From Deltaproteobacteria bacterium (GTDB lineage Bacteria > UBA10199 > JADFYH01): a stretch of DNA of 64,000 nt. The notes under the pieces are model-generated. The model was not told the DNA's origin and did not search any database. It worked only from the letters and a program-made list of their open reading frames with translations. Numbering within the stretch: position 1 is the first letter of the stretch; each line of letters begins with the position of its first letter. The translations under genes and the position numbers were made by a program. Location of the stretch: positions 1-64,000 of the forward strand of contig JADFYH010000013.1 of assembly GCA_015233135.1 (NCBI GenBank). The letters run 5' to 3'. Positions 16,683-25,660 of this stretch are shown here, one piece after another.

Positions 16683-17576
16683 CTAATTTTTCCTTTGGAT
16701 AATATAGAGGGCCAAGGCTCGAAGCGGTTCGGCTTTTTCATCAAAAATGGTTAAACACTCTAGGGCCTCTTCGATGAGCTTTTGTGCTAATTTTTTTGAG
16801 GCTTCCATTCCCATCAGACGCGGATAAGTGGCCTTGTCTTTTTCGAGATCGGAGCCCACATCTTTTCCAATTTCCTCGCCCCCTTCGATATCCAAGATGT
16901 CGTCGGCAATTTGAAAGGCAAGGCCAATACATTCTCCATACTTACTGAGAGCCGCCAATTGATCTGGTTTGGCCCCAGCCAATTTTGCTCCCGATTCAAG
17001 GGATACCTTGATGAGCCTACCGGTTTTGTGACGGTGTAATCGCTCTAAATCCTGCAAACTAATTTGCTGATGCTCGCTTTCCAAATCGGCCACTTGCCCG
17101 CCCGCCATTCCTTGAGAGCCAGAGGCATCAGCAATCTCTTCCACCACTTCGAGTAAGGTTGCCAATTGAATTTGAGGATGTCGAAAGCGCGTCATGATGC
17201 GAAAGGCCTCGGTGAGCAAGGCATCGCCCGCTAAAATGGCAATGGCTTCTCCAAACATTTTGTGATTGGTGGGTTTCCCACGGCGTAAGTCATCGTCATC
17301 CATGGCCGGCAGGTCATCGTGAATTAACGAATAGGTGTGAATCATCTCCAAGGCGCAAGCGATAGGCATCACCCATTCGGGTTTTCCTCCCAGGGCCTCG
17401 CAAGCTGCAATCGTCAAGATCGGTCTCAGCCTTTTTCCGCCTGCCCGAATGCTATAGAGCATGGCCTCGTGAAGTTTATAGGGCCAAAGCTTTTCTCCGG
17501 GCAAAAATTCTTCAAGGGCAGCTTCGACAGAAGCTCTCTTTTCGACCAGATATTTTTTAAGTTCAAAAGTAGACAT
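16683..17576 (-). CDS. ispA: Polyprenyl (farnesyl/geranylgeranyl) diphosphate synthase
   Basis: The 297-residue trans-prenyltransferase condenses isopentenyl diphosphate with allylic diphosphates. The first aspartate-rich motif is in HDDLPAMDDDDLRRG, the second is DDILDIEG, and GGKRLRPIL and FGEAIAILAGDALL are standard blocks. Chain length is not certain. The residues before the first motif (HTYSLIHDD) fit a short-chain, farnesyl-type enzyme. It follows xseB by 7 bases, a pairing common in bacteria, but dxs, which often comes next, is replaced here by yjbQ and the RuBisCO-like gene. Confidence 0.92.
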   Translation of the reverse strand: MSTFELKKYLVEKRASVEAALEEFLPGEKLWPYKLHEAMLYSIRAGGKRLRPILTIAACEALGGKPEWVMPIACALEMIHTYSLIHDDLPAMDDDDLRRGKPTNHKMFGEAIAILAGDALLTEAFRIMTRFRHPQIQLATLLEVVEEIADASGSQGMAGGQVADLESEHQQISLQDLERLHRHKTGRLIKVSLESGAKLAGAKPDQLAALSKYGECIGLAFQIADDILDIEGGEEIGKDVGSDLEKDKATYPRLMGMEASKKLAQKLIEEALECLTIFDEKAEPLRALALYIIQRKN

Positions 17577-17583
17577 GGCTGAA

Positions 17584-17823
17584 TCATTCCGACAAAAAGG
17601 CTACCCTGGTTTTGTTGCCATTTTGATCCTTCACCAATATTTCAATCTTCCCCTGGGCTTCCTGCAAGGCCTTTTCACAAAATTGACCCAGCTTGCTGCC
17701 TTCCTCAAAAAGTTTGAGAGATTGATCAAGAGTTAAATTCCCTTGTTCCATTTTCTTAACGATTTCCTCCAACTGCGCCAAGGCCATTTCGAAATTAATT
17801 TCTTTAGATTCTTTTTTGGGCAT
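17584..17823 (-). CDS. xseB: Exodeoxyribonuclease VII small subunit
   Basis: The 79-residue protein has the XseB pattern: FEMALAQLEEIVKKMEQGNL, then LDQSLKLFEEGSKLGQFCEKAL, ending in a basic-acidic tail. XseB forms the helical arm of exonuclease VII with XseA. xseA is not in the window. It opens the xseB-ispA-yjbQ-RuBisCO-like run. The 108 bases upstream separate it from the PTS operon. Confidence 0.9.
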   Translation of the reverse strand: MPKKESKEINFEMALAQLEEIVKKMEQGNLTLDQSLKLFEEGSKLGQFCEKALQEAQGKIEILVKDQNGNKTRVAFLSE

Positions 17824-17931
17824 TTAAGCCCTTTAGGATAAAGCCATAGGGAAAGTCTATTTGAAAGTTTTGACACTATTTTTGGGCCGAGCGTCTGGTG
17901 AAAAATAGGAACTCAAATTTATAGGGCACCT

Positions 17932-19728
17932 CTATATCCTCGAAATCTTCAAGGCATCTACATCCACTAACCGCTTGAGTTCTTTACGCACAAAACTTTC
18001 CAGATCTTGCTCGTATTCAAAAGTAAGGGCGTGTTCAAAAACCGCCTTGGCTTCACGAAAAGAAAGTGCGCGTATCATTCCTTTCACTCGAGGGATAGAC
18101 AGGGCATTCATCGACAATTGACTGAAGCCCAAGCCTAGCAGGATTAAAATATACCAAGGACTGCTGGCCATTTCGCCGCAGACTCCTACTGGGATGTGGG
18201 CTTCCTGAGCGGCTTGTACAGTCATCTTCATGAGACGTAAAACGGTAGGATGCAAGGGCTTATAAAGATGGGCAACGCCTTCGTTGATGCGATCTACAGC
18301 CAGGCTGTATTGAATCAGATCGTTTGTTCCGATACTCAGAAAATCTACTTCACGGGCAATTTCGCGAGCAAGAATAACCGCGGAAGGGGTTTCCACCATC
18401 ACCCCCAAGGGCAGATGAGGATCATAATCGATTTTTTTGGCGGAGAGTTCTTCCTTGATTTCTTCAAGAAGTTTTTTGACTTGAGCCACTTCCGAAAGCG
18501 AAGAAATCATGGGAAGCATGACCTTCAGTCGTCCAAAAACGCTGGCTCTCAAAAGGGCCCGCAATTGGGCTTTAAAAAGAGTTTTTTCCTTCAGACAAAA
18601 TCGTATGGCCCTTAAACCCAGAGCAGGATTGGGTTCGCTCTTATATTTGTGCTGGGTAGGAATCTTGTCTGCCCCAATATCCAGGGTACGAATGGTGGCT
18701 GGTAGGGGATAAACCGACTCTACTACCTTTTTGTAGATCTGGAATTGTTCTTCTTCCGAAGGGGCCTGCGCACGATTTAAAAATAAAAATTCGGTGCGAA
18801 ACAGGCCTATTCCCTCGGCACCCTGCATTTTGAGAGAATCGATTTCCTCTACCAATTCGATATTGGCCAACAAATGAAGACGAAAATGATCAAGCGTCTC
18901 TGTAGGAAGATGAATTTGCTTGAGCAGTTTTTTGTCGGCCTGCACACTTTCTTTTTGCAAAGATTGATAGTGAGCCAGCTCCTCGGGGCCAGGATGTAAA
19001 ATTACAATTCCCGCTTCACCATCCAGGATGAGGGTTTCCCCATTTTTTATTTTTTGGGTAATTTGCTTACAACCCAATACCGCCGGTAAATGCATGGCAC
19101 GGGAGACAATGGCCGTGTGGGAAGTTTCTCCCCCCACTTCGGTGACAAAACCTTTGATGCGGTATTTGTGAAGCTCCGAAGTTTCTGCAGGAGACAAGTC
19201 CTGTGCGACGAGAATGGAATTGAGAGGGAGATTGGACATGGGTTCCTGGGTGTTTCCCACCACCAGATGTTCAATGATCTTTTGGCCGATATAATCGATG
19301 TCGGACTGGCGTTCCCTAAAATAAGACTCTTCGAAGTTTGAAAAAACGCTCTTGATGCGTGTGAGAGTTTTTTGCAGGGCCCATTCTGCATTAATGTGTT
19401 CACTTTTGATATGATCAATGGTGTTTTGGACGAGGAGTTCATCCTGCAAAATCATCCCATAAGATTCCAAAATATGAATCTGTGCTTGGCCCTCATATTT
19501 GCAGAGCCTTTCTTTGATTCTCAGAAAATCTTCATTAATTTTGAGAATGCTTTCCTGAAAGCGCTGAATCTCCGAATTCAGTTCTTTGACGGGAATCCAG
19601 TATTGCGGAATTTGGAGTGGGCTTTTCTCCAGGACAAAGGCTTGTCCCATGGCAATTCCAGGAGCGGCAGCGATTCCCTTCAGGTGAAGGGATTTCCGAA
19701 TAGGTTTTTCTCTGCCTTTTGTGTTCAC
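17932..19728 (-). CDS. ptsI: Phosphoenolpyruvate-protein phosphotransferase (PTS enzyme I)
   Basis: Enzyme I takes phosphate from PEP and passes it to HPr. The 598-residue protein has the phosphohistidine site in GGETSHTAIVSRAMHLPAV, the PEP-binding FLFLNRAQAPSEEEQF and LDIGADKIP blocks, and the active-site cysteine in PVGVCGEMAS. I chose the GTG at 19728 (4 bases after the ptsH stop, with GGAG about 10 bases upstream) over an ATG frame extending to 19806, because the family begins near KSLHLKGIAAAPGIA and the extension overlaps ptsH. There is no N-terminal GAF domain, so it is an ordinary EI and not the EI-Ntr form, although the operon is of the Ntr type. Confidence 0.92.
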   Translation of the reverse strand: MNTKGREKPIRKSLHLKGIAAAPGIAMGQAFVLEKSPLQIPQYWIPVKELNSEIQRFQESILKINEDFLRIKERLCKYEGQAQIHILESYGMILQDELLVQNTIDHIKSEHINAEWALQKTLTRIKSVFSNFEESYFRERQSDIDYIGQKIIEHLVVGNTQEPMSNLPLNSILVAQDLSPAETSELHKYRIKGFVTEVGGETSHTAIVSRAMHLPAVLGCKQITQKIKNGETLILDGEAGIVILHPGPEELAHYQSLQKESVQADKKLLKQIHLPTETLDHFRLHLLANIELVEEIDSLKMQGAEGIGLFRTEFLFLNRAQAPSEEEQFQIYKKVVESVYPLPATIRTLDIGADKIPTQHKYKSEPNPALGLRAIRFCLKEKTLFKAQLRALLRASVFGRLKVMLPMISSLSEVAQVKKLLEEIKEELSAKKIDYDPHLPLGVMVETPSAVILAREIAREVDFLSIGTNDLIQYSLAVDRINEGVAHLYKPLHPTVLRLMKMTVQAAQEAHIPVGVCGEMASSPWYILILLGLGFSQLSMNALSIPRVKGMIRALSFREAKAVFEHALTFEYEQDLESFVRKELKRLVDVDALKISRI

Positions 19729-19732
19729 AATT

Positions 19733-20008
19733 CTATTCTTCTCCAAATTTATTTTCGAATAGGTAAACCAACGCCTCCAAGGCTTCTTTTGCATCCTCTC
19801 CTTCAAAAAAAGCTTTTACGGAGGTCCCCTTAGAAGCAGCGAGCATGAGTACCCCCATAATTGATTTAGCATTTACTTTCTGGCCGTTCGCCTCCAGTTG
19901 AACTTCACAGCGAAAACTATTCAATGTTTTTACCAGCTGTGCGGCGGCTCGTGCGTGCAAGCCTAATTTATTTTTAACGACCAGGGTTTTTTCCAATTTT
20001 GGATTCAT
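19733..20008 (-). CDS. ptsH: HPr phosphocarrier protein
   Basis: The 91-residue HPr has the active histidine H18 in NKLGLHARAAAQ and the regulatory serine S49 in NAKSIMGVLMLAASKG. Both phosphorylation sites are present: the histidine accepts phosphate from enzyme I and the serine is the target of HPr kinase, which is encoded three genes upstream. This makes it the hub that connects PEP flow to HprK control. Confidence 0.94.
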   Translation of the reverse strand: MNPKLEKTLVVKNKLGLHARAAAQLVKTLNSFRCEVQLEANGQKVNAKSIMGVLMLAASKGTSVKAFFEGEDAKEALEALVYLFENKFGEE

Positions 20009-20058
20009 AGGGGTCCTTTATCAAAGACTTATCCTGCGCGGTTGCCAGGGGTTCAGAC

Positions 20059-20463
20059 TCAAGGAGTCGGGCACTGTCGTGTAGGACAAAAAATATGTTT
20101 TCTTCCGTATTCTGTTAAAAAGAGAAGTAATTCCTCTAAACTTAAGTTTTGTTGTATCTGACTCAACTTCAGAAGCATGGGCAGATTGTAACCAGAAATC
20201 AACTCCACTTCACCCTTTTTAAGCAGACCCAAGCACAAATTACTGGGGGTTGCGCCAAAGAGGTCACTTAAAATCAAGACCCCGTCCCCCCGCTGGGCCT
20301 CTTTTATAGCCTTTTCCAGCTCTTTTCTGATGCCTTCGGTGTGATCTGAATCTTCCACATCCACACATAAAAAGGAAGACTCCTCCCCTCGGATGAATTC
20401 TATCACTTTTTTGATCTCGCTGGCCAGTGTAGCATGACTGATCAGAACAATTCCAATATTCAT
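20059..20463 (-). CDS. PTS mannose-type EIIA domain protein
   Basis: The 134-residue protein is a stand-alone EIIA of the mannose family: NIGIVLISHATLASEI with phosphohistidine H10, then VLILSDLFGATPSN and VELISGYNLPMLLKL. It should take phosphate from HPr. No EIIB, EIIC or EIID gene is nearby, so it is more likely regulatory than part of a transporter. Its start ATG overlaps the rapZ stop region by one base, so the two are coupled. Confidence 0.9.
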   Translation of the reverse strand: MNIGIVLISHATLASEIKKVIEFIRGEESSFLCVDVEDSDHTEGIRKELEKAIKEAQRGDGVLILSDLFGATPSNLCLGLLKKGEVELISGYNLPMLLKLSQIQQNLSLEELLLFLTEYGRKHIFCPTRQCPTP

Positions 20464-21332
20464 TATCGCTCCAAATCACGATGTTCCAAGCTTACCGGAT
20501 GCCCCTTATTATGAAAAAAACTTTTAAAATATTCAACAAAGCTTACAGAACGATGCTTACCTCCCGTACAACCAAAAGCGACGGTTAGATAGGATTTGCC
20601 TTCTTGTGAATAGCGGGGGCTTAAAAAAGCAAATAATCCTTGTAGCTTACGAATCATTTTTTGGCTTTCGGAATTCGAAAACACAAAGTGTTGTACCGCT
20701 TTACCGGTCCCATCTTTATTCTTAAGAGTTTTTTCAAAATAGGGGTTAGGCAAAAAACGAAGGTCAAACACTAGATCGCTGTAGGAAGGGAGACCAAATT
20801 TAAAACCAAAAGAAATGAGATGAATGGGAATTTTTTTAGATTGGCTCTCCACGAATAAAGATTGCTTGAGCAGTTTTTTCAGCTCGTGGACGTTCAGCCG
20901 AGAGCTATCGATGATCCGATCTGCCAGTTGTTTGATGGGTTCAAAAAATTGGATTTCTTTTTGAATTCCCGCCTGAAGATTTCCTTTTTTTGCCAAGGGA
21001 TGCAGATGCCGTGTTTCGGAAAAACGTCGGGTAAGCACCGATTCAGAAGCGCTAAAAAAAAGAATTTTCAGTTCAGGAAATTCCTTTTTCAAGAGGGGAA
21101 TTTTTTCTTCAAAAAATGAAAAAAAATCGGGGTCTCGAGCATCCATATGAATGGCCAATTGGCTGAATTTTTTCTTTGGAAATTCTTTTTGAAGCAAGGG
21201 AAGCACCAATGCCGTAGGAAGATTGTCGATGCAGAAATAACCCCAGTCTTCTAGAAAGCTCATTGCGGTGGATTTCCCGGCACCCGAAAGTCCGGTAATG
21301 AGTAAGAGAGATTGGGGTGTGGTTTTGGTCAT
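20463..21332 (-). CDS. rapZ: RapZ-family nucleotide-binding protein
   Basis: The 289-residue protein has the Walker A GLSGAGKS (~14-21), the YFCIDNLPTALV block, and the C-terminal FGCTGGKHRSV segment, all standard in the RapZ/YvcJ family. In enterobacteria RapZ binds small RNAs that control glucosamine-6-phosphate synthase; in others it has roles in competence or unknown roles. It lies in the PTS operon directly downstream of hprK with a 1-base gap, the linkage usual for this family. Confidence 0.93.
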   Translation of the reverse strand: MTKTTPQSLLLITGLSGAGKSTAMSFLEDWGYFCIDNLPTALVLPLLQKEFPKKKFSQLAIHMDARDPDFFSFFEEKIPLLKKEFPELKILFFSASESVLTRRFSETRHLHPLAKKGNLQAGIQKEIQFFEPIKQLADRIIDSSRLNVHELKKLLKQSLFVESQSKKIPIHLISFGFKFGLPSYSDLVFDLRFLPNPYFEKTLKNKDGTGKAVQHFVFSNSESQKMIRKLQGLFAFLSPRYSQEGKSYLTVAFGCTGGKHRSVSFVEYFKSFFHNKGHPVSLEHRDLER

Positions 21333-21333
21333 T

Positions 21334-22302
21334 TTATTCCAATGAATTCCATAGAAACTGGTTCAAATGTTCCTTTTTGAGAATTTCACGTTGCAGCCGA
21401 TCTTGAAATTCCCGGGCGGAAAAATGGCCTTTGATTTTGAGCAAATGGTTTCTGGCTGCCACTTCGATGAGCGTTGTCATGTTTCTTCCGGGTCGCACCG
21501 GAATTTTCAAATGAGGGATTTTGACTTCCAAAATATTGTAGTTTTGTTCATCGATACCCAACCTGTCGTATTCTTCCTGAGGGTTCCACTCGACCAGCTC
21601 CACCACCATCTCAATGATTTTTTGATCACGCGTGGAAGCGATGCCAAATAAATCCTTGATGTTGATGATGCCCAGCCCCCTGATTTCCATGTGATGTTTA
21701 ATCACCCCGGATCCTCTTCCAGAAAGGGTTGCAGGAGGTTTTTTCTTAATTTCCACCACGTCGTCAGCCACCAGGCGATGTCCGCGTAGCACCAGATCGA
21801 GGGCGCATTCGCTTTTTCCCATACCACTTTTTCCAACGATGAGTACACCCACTCCCAAAACATCTACCAGTACCGCATGCATGGAAGTGGTGGCGGTGAG
21901 TTTATCTTCCAAAAATTTGGTAACCCGATTAATAAAAGTGCTGGTAAGTAGCTGAGTGGAAAAAATTGGAATTTGCTTTTTTTCGGCTTCTTCAGACAAG
22001 GCGACAGGAACTTTATTCCCCCGACTCACCACAATACAGGCAAGTTCCACTGCGCAAATCTTTCCTAAAATTTCCCTTACTTTTTTAGGGTTCAAGGAAT
22101 TGAGATAGGCAATTTCAGATTTTCCAAACACCTGGACACGCCCGGAATGCAGGTTAGAAACGTCACCGGTCAAGGCAAGTCCGGGCTTTTGAATGCGCGG
22201 AATATTTATTTTTTTATGAAGACCTTTCTTTCCCGAGACCAGACTAAGCCCTAATTGATAATCATGGTCTTGAAGCAGGTCTCCAACCAATATGCCAATC
22301 AT
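21334..22302 (-). CDS. hprK: HPr kinase/phosphorylase
   Basis: The 322-residue enzyme phosphorylates and dephosphorylates the regulatory serine of HPr. It has an N-terminal regulatory domain (1-~130), the P-loop GKSGMGKSE (157-165) where the usual motif is GDSGIGKSE, His142 in SMHAVLVDV, and the HprK signature EIRGLGIINIKDLFG. The C-terminal helix region is complete. Finding it beside rpoN and ptsN is typical of Gram-negative regulatory PTS loci. The palindromic element at 22333-22436 fills the gap before it. Confidence 0.94.
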   Translation of the reverse strand: MIGILVGDLLQDHDYQLGLSLVSGKKGLHKKINIPRIQKPGLALTGDVSNLHSGRVQVFGKSEIAYLNSLNPKKVREILGKICAVELACIVVSRGNKVPVALSEEAEKKQIPIFSTQLLTSTFINRVTKFLEDKLTATTSMHAVLVDVLGVGVLIVGKSGMGKSECALDLVLRGHRLVADDVVEIKKKPPATLSGRGSGVIKHHMEIRGLGIINIKDLFGIASTRDQKIIEMVVELVEWNPQEEYDRLGIDEQNYNILEVKIPHLKIPVRPGRNMTTLIEVAARNHLLKIKGHFSAREFQDRLQREILKKEHLNQFLWNSLE

Positions 22303-22332
22303 GTGTATTTCCGTAACCTGATTTCACTCTGC

Positions 22333-22436
22333 AACCCTCTCTCCCTTAAGTGGAGAGAGCTGGAGAGAGGGTGGAACTATAAGTACACTCGGAATCACCC
22401 TCTCCCTGACCCTCCCCCCTCAAGGGGGAGGGGAAT
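22333..22436. repeat. Palindromic element between ptsN and hprK
   Basis: About 104 bases form an imperfect inverted repeat: CCCTCTCTCCCTTAAGTGG...GGAGAGAGGGTGG on the left and CACCCTCTCCCTGACCC...CCCCTCAAGGGGGAGGGG on the right. It belongs to the same family as the element between E1 alpha and E1 beta. In the ptsN to hprK message it should fold strongly and could lower expression of the downstream genes. Confidence 0.8.
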
Positions 22437-22461
22437 TAGCGGGAAGCAAAGCTTGTTAAGC

Positions 22462-22923
22462 TCAAAATGACTCTTCTTCTTGTGAAAACAGTTCAAAAAG
22501 TGCGGCCTTATCGTTTGCTTGCAGCAAGGCGGTTCGAAAGTTTTTTTCTTTTAACAGACGGGAAAGTTTAGCCAATATCTTCAGATGCATCCCTGCTGCA
22601 TTTTCAGGGGCCAGGATGGCAAAAAACAGGTGAACCAGTTCGCCATCCTGGGCCTCGAAATCAATCCCAGCAGTGCTGCGAGCAAAGCAGGCGACGATTT
22701 TTTTTGCCTCGGCCAATTTACCATGGGGAATGGCCACCCCCATTCCAATACCGGTGCTCCCCAACTTTTCACGCTCCATCAATACGGAGAGGATCTGTTC
22801 TCTGTGCAGACCACTTTCCAAACCGGCCAATTTCGTCGCAATCTCACCCATGGCCTCGTTTTTGGATTTGGCCTTCAATTGAGGGAGGATAGATTCTAAA
22901 CTGAAAATTTGGGTGAGTTTCAT
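22462..22923 (-). CDS. ptsN: PTS IIA-Ntr regulatory protein
   Basis: The 153-residue protein has the EIIA fructose/Ntr fold with active-site H67 in GMGVAIPHGKL, REKLGSTGIG before it, and HLKILAKLSRLLKE after it. EIIA-Ntr links PTS phosphorylation to potassium uptake, nitrogen and envelope stress in other bacteria. It follows hpf by 9 bases in the conserved rpoN-hpf-ptsN order. Confidence 0.93.
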   Translation of the reverse strand: MKLTQIFSLESILPQLKAKSKNEAMGEIATKLAGLESGLHREQILSVLMEREKLGSTGIGMGVAIPHGKLAEAKKIVACFARSTAGIDFEAQDGELVHLFFAILAPENAAGMHLKILAKLSRLLKEKNFRTALLQANDKAALFELFSQEEESF

Positions 22924-22932
22924 GGGCCTACT

Positions 22933-23268
22933 CTAATTTTCTGACAGCAAAGGGGCGGCTTCATGAGTGGGAAGGGCTCGGTGATCTTTTACTTTTTCTT
23001 TATGTTTCACTAAATGCCGCTCCACTTTTGAAGCCAGCTTGTCGATGGAGGTGTACATGTCTTCCGATTCTTCTATCCCATGAAAATGAAAATGTTTGGC
23101 TTTTATCGTCACCTCCGCCACTTGATGGATTTTTTTCTGAACTGAAAACACCAAATGAACCTCGATGGGCTCATGAAGATATTTTTTGAATTTTTCCATT
23201 TTCTTGTCCGCATGGTCGCGAAGGGCCTCCGAGGTTTCTAGATGTCTAAAAGTTACGTGGATCTGCAT
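22933..23268 (-). CDS. hpf: Ribosome hibernation promoting factor
   Basis: The 111-residue protein is a short-type HPF/RaiA protein: MQIHVTFRHLETSEALRDHADKK is its start, followed by LHEPIEVHLVFSVQKK, and VEVTIKAKHFHFHGIEESED in parts. HPF inactivates 70S ribosomes in stationary phase. I chose the ATG at 23268 because a strong GAGGAGG site lies 7 bases upstream and the longer frame overlaps rpoN by 110 bases and has no family similarity. Confidence 0.92.
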   Translation of the reverse strand: MQIHVTFRHLETSEALRDHADKKMEKFKKYLHEPIEVHLVFSVQKKIHQVAEVTIKAKHFHFHGIEESEDMYTSIDKLASKVERHLVKHKEKVKDHRALPTHEAAPLLSEN

Positions 23269-23281
23269 AAGAGCCTCCTCT

Positions 23282-24748
23282 TTAGAAGAGTTGTTTACGT
23301 TTTGATGAAGGGAGAATTCCCAGCATCTCTCTATATTTTGCAACCGTACGACGTGCCAAATCCATTTTAGATTGCTTGAGCAATTCCACAATGTGCTGAT
23401 CCGAATAAGGAGATCGAGGATTTTCCTGCTCGATAATTCGCTTCAACTTGTTTTTGATCGATTCGCTTGCAATAGAATTGCCCTCTTCATTGGAGACTCC
23501 GTTATTAAAAAAATATTTCAATTCAAAAAGACCACGAGGTGTATGTAGATACTTATTGGTGGTGACCCGAGAAACAGTCGATTCATGCATTTCAATTTCT
23601 TCGGCGATATCCTTGAGTACCATGGGTTTCAGATACTCCACTCCTTTTTCCAGAAAATCACGCTGAAACTTAAGAATAGCTTTGACAACCTTATACAAGG
23701 TTCGCTGGCGTTGATGGATGCTTTTGATCAACCACACGGCGGAACGCAGCTTATTTTGGACGTAATCTTTGGCATCTCCCTTGGCTTGCTCGGTATGGGC
23801 GAGTTTTTTATAGAAAGAGGAGACTTGCAGCTTGGGCAGACCATCTTCATTGAGTACCACGACCCATTCTCTTCCAATCTTGTAGATGTAGGCATCCGGG
23901 GTGATATATTCCGCTGAACTATCGGAGAAAGACCGGCCTGGTTTGGGTTCTAATTCGTGGATGATCTTAGCCAGCTCAATCACCTTGTCGAGACTGATCT
24001 TCATGTTTTTTGCGATGTTGCGATAATCTTTGCGTTCGAGTTCGTGGAGGTGATTTTTAACGATGTGTTCCAGAGCCTGTTTTTCGTAACCAAAATAACG
24101 AATTTGTAGCAAGAGACATTCCTGGACTGTTCGGGCCCCTACTCCGGGGGGATCAAATTTTTGTACTTTCTCCAAAACGGTTTCCAGGGTTTCAACGGCA
24201 CAGTTTGCCTTATCTGAAAGTTCTTCCAGGCTATCTTGTAGATAACCGTCCTCGTTGATAGAGGAGATTAGCAAAGCGGCCAAATTTTCCTGCTCAGGAT
24301 CAAAATTAGAGAGCTGCAATTGCCACATCAGGTGCTCGTTCAAGTTGCTTTTTTGGGAAAGTGTGCTTTCAAAGGTGGTTGCATCCTCTGGAGGAGAGGA
24401 AAACCCTTCCGAGGAATTATTGTAGGTATTAAAGTAGTTTTCCCAGTCAAAGTCTTTGGGTTCTTTAATTTCCCCCTCTTTTTGATTCATTACCTCAGCG
24501 CTGGGGGCCTCCGGGTTTTTCTCCAAAGGATTTTCGTTCTCCTGAAATTCCTCTACAGGATTATGCTCTACCTTTATTTCTTCCCCTTCAGAGACTTCTT
24601 CCAACACGGGATTTTCTAAGAGTTCTTCCCGAACGGTTTCGAGTAATTCTAAACGCGTAAGCTGAAGGAGTTTGATGGATTGTTGTAATTGCGGAGTAAT
24701 TACAAGGCGTTGAGAAAGTTTTAAATTTTGTCGAATCTCTAGGGCCAT
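23282..24748 (-). CDS. rpoN: RNA polymerase sigma-54 factor
   Basis: The 488-residue protein has the Gln/Leu-rich region I (LSQRLVITPQLQQSIKLLQL) that holds polymerase in the closed complex, an acidic region II (~50-125) rich in Glu, the core-binding and helix-turn-helix segments (EIEMHESTVSRVTTNKYL), and the RpoN box ARRTVAKYRE at 465-474 that reads the -24 element. It heads the operon. lptB, commonly just upstream of rpoN, is absent. The two activators at 13333 and 41048 and the promoter at 45670 are its likely partners in this window. Confidence 0.96.
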   Translation of the reverse strand: MALEIRQNLKLSQRLVITPQLQQSIKLLQLTRLELLETVREELLENPVLEEVSEGEEIKVEHNPVEEFQENENPLEKNPEAPSAEVMNQKEGEIKEPKDFDWENYFNTYNNSSEGFSSPPEDATTFESTLSQKSNLNEHLMWQLQLSNFDPEQENLAALLISSINEDGYLQDSLEELSDKANCAVETLETVLEKVQKFDPPGVGARTVQECLLLQIRYFGYEKQALEHIVKNHLHELERKDYRNIAKNMKISLDKVIELAKIIHELEPKPGRSFSDSSAEYITPDAYIYKIGREWVVVLNEDGLPKLQVSSFYKKLAHTEQAKGDAKDYVQNKLRSAVWLIKSIHQRQRTLYKVVKAILKFQRDFLEKGVEYLKPMVLKDIAEEIEMHESTVSRVTTNKYLHTPRGLFELKYFFNNGVSNEEGNSIASESIKNKLKRIIEQENPRSPYSDQHIVELLKQSKMDLARRTVAKYREMLGILPSSKRKQLF

Positions 24749-24858
24749 AAGAGTAAACCTGGGGAAATGTTAGTGGCCTGGTTCTTGAATGTCAATGACT
24801 ACTAAGGGGCAACGGATCTTGCCGCTTATCCCAAAAATATGCAGAACTTTTTTCTGGG

Positions 24859-25653
24859 TTAAGACGAAATTTTTTGCAGAATGAAGGAATGAATTTGATT
24901 ATTACTCGCTATTGTTTTTGTTCCGTGATCATAGATCGCTTTTTCTAGGTCATATTTCAACTCGTTGCCCTCCCAAGTGCTAAACACTCCCCCTGTCTCC
25001 TCCAAAATAATCTGGGGGGCCACCGTATCCCAATAGCTGACGGAATGATGATTGAGGTAAATGTCACCGATCTGTCGAACTAATAAGCCGACCTTGATGC
25101 CTACGCTGTTGATGGGAGGGATGAGCGGACCGGTCAGCTTTTGACGAATTTCATTCAATTCGTTTTCAGGAAATCCGGGTGAGAGAATGAGCGGCATTTG
25201 TTGGATGAGATTTCTCGAAGAAACTCGAAGCCCTTGTTTTCTACCTTTCCAGGTATGCGAGGCTCCCTCTCCCTTTACCGCGGCATACAGATGCCCTTCC
25301 AAGGGATCTTTCACGATACCCAGATAGGGTTTTCTATTTTTCAAAAGGCCTATCATCACCGAATAACCCGGAATCCCTTTGGCATAGGCCTTGGTGCCAT
25401 CCAGAGGATCAATCACCCAGACATATTCGGAGTTTATATTTCCACTCAGCCCCGTTTCTTCGCTTAAGATGGCATGATCCGGAAAGGCCTTTTGCAAGCC
25501 TTCGACAATGATCTGGTTCGCGATAAAATCCGCTTCGGTCACAATCGAATGGTCGGCCTTGCGTTGGTCTTTAGTGGAATTTCGAGTGAGTTGTGTAATT
25601 GCCAAAGCGGCTTGTTCAGCGAGGGGGATGGCGGTGTGGAGGAGGATATTCAT
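24859..25653 (-). CDS. Inositol-monophosphatase-family phosphatase (CysQ-like)
   Basis: The protein (264 residues from the ATG at 25653; an ATG at 25671 would add six) has the metal-binding motifs of the family: [22 protein letters not shown] and [17 protein letters not shown]. The last segment resembles CysQ, which removes the 3'-phosphate of PAP in sulfate assimilation, but inositol phosphatase activity cannot be ruled out. It is separated from rpoN by 110 bases. One of the two direct repeats that flank the restriction remnant lies directly upstream of its start. Confidence 0.85.
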   Translation of the reverse strand: MNILLHTAIPLAEQAALAITQLTRNSTKDQRKADHSIVTEADFIANQIIVEGLQKAFPDHAILSEETGLSGNINSEYVWVIDPLDGTKAYAKGIPGYSVMIGLLKNRKPYLGIVKDPLEGHLYAAVKGEGASHTWKGRKQGLRVSSRNLIQQMPLILSPGFPENELNEIRQKLTGPLIPPINSVGIKVGLLVRQIGDIYLNHHSVSYWDTVAPQIILEETGGVFSTWEGNELKYDLEKAIYDHGTKTIASNNQIHSFILQKISS

Positions 25654-25660
25654 ATCGAGG

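Noticed and set aside
23268-23391. N-terminal extension of HPF that overlaps rpoN
   Set aside because: The extension has no family similarity, and a strong ribosome site serves the ATG at 23268.
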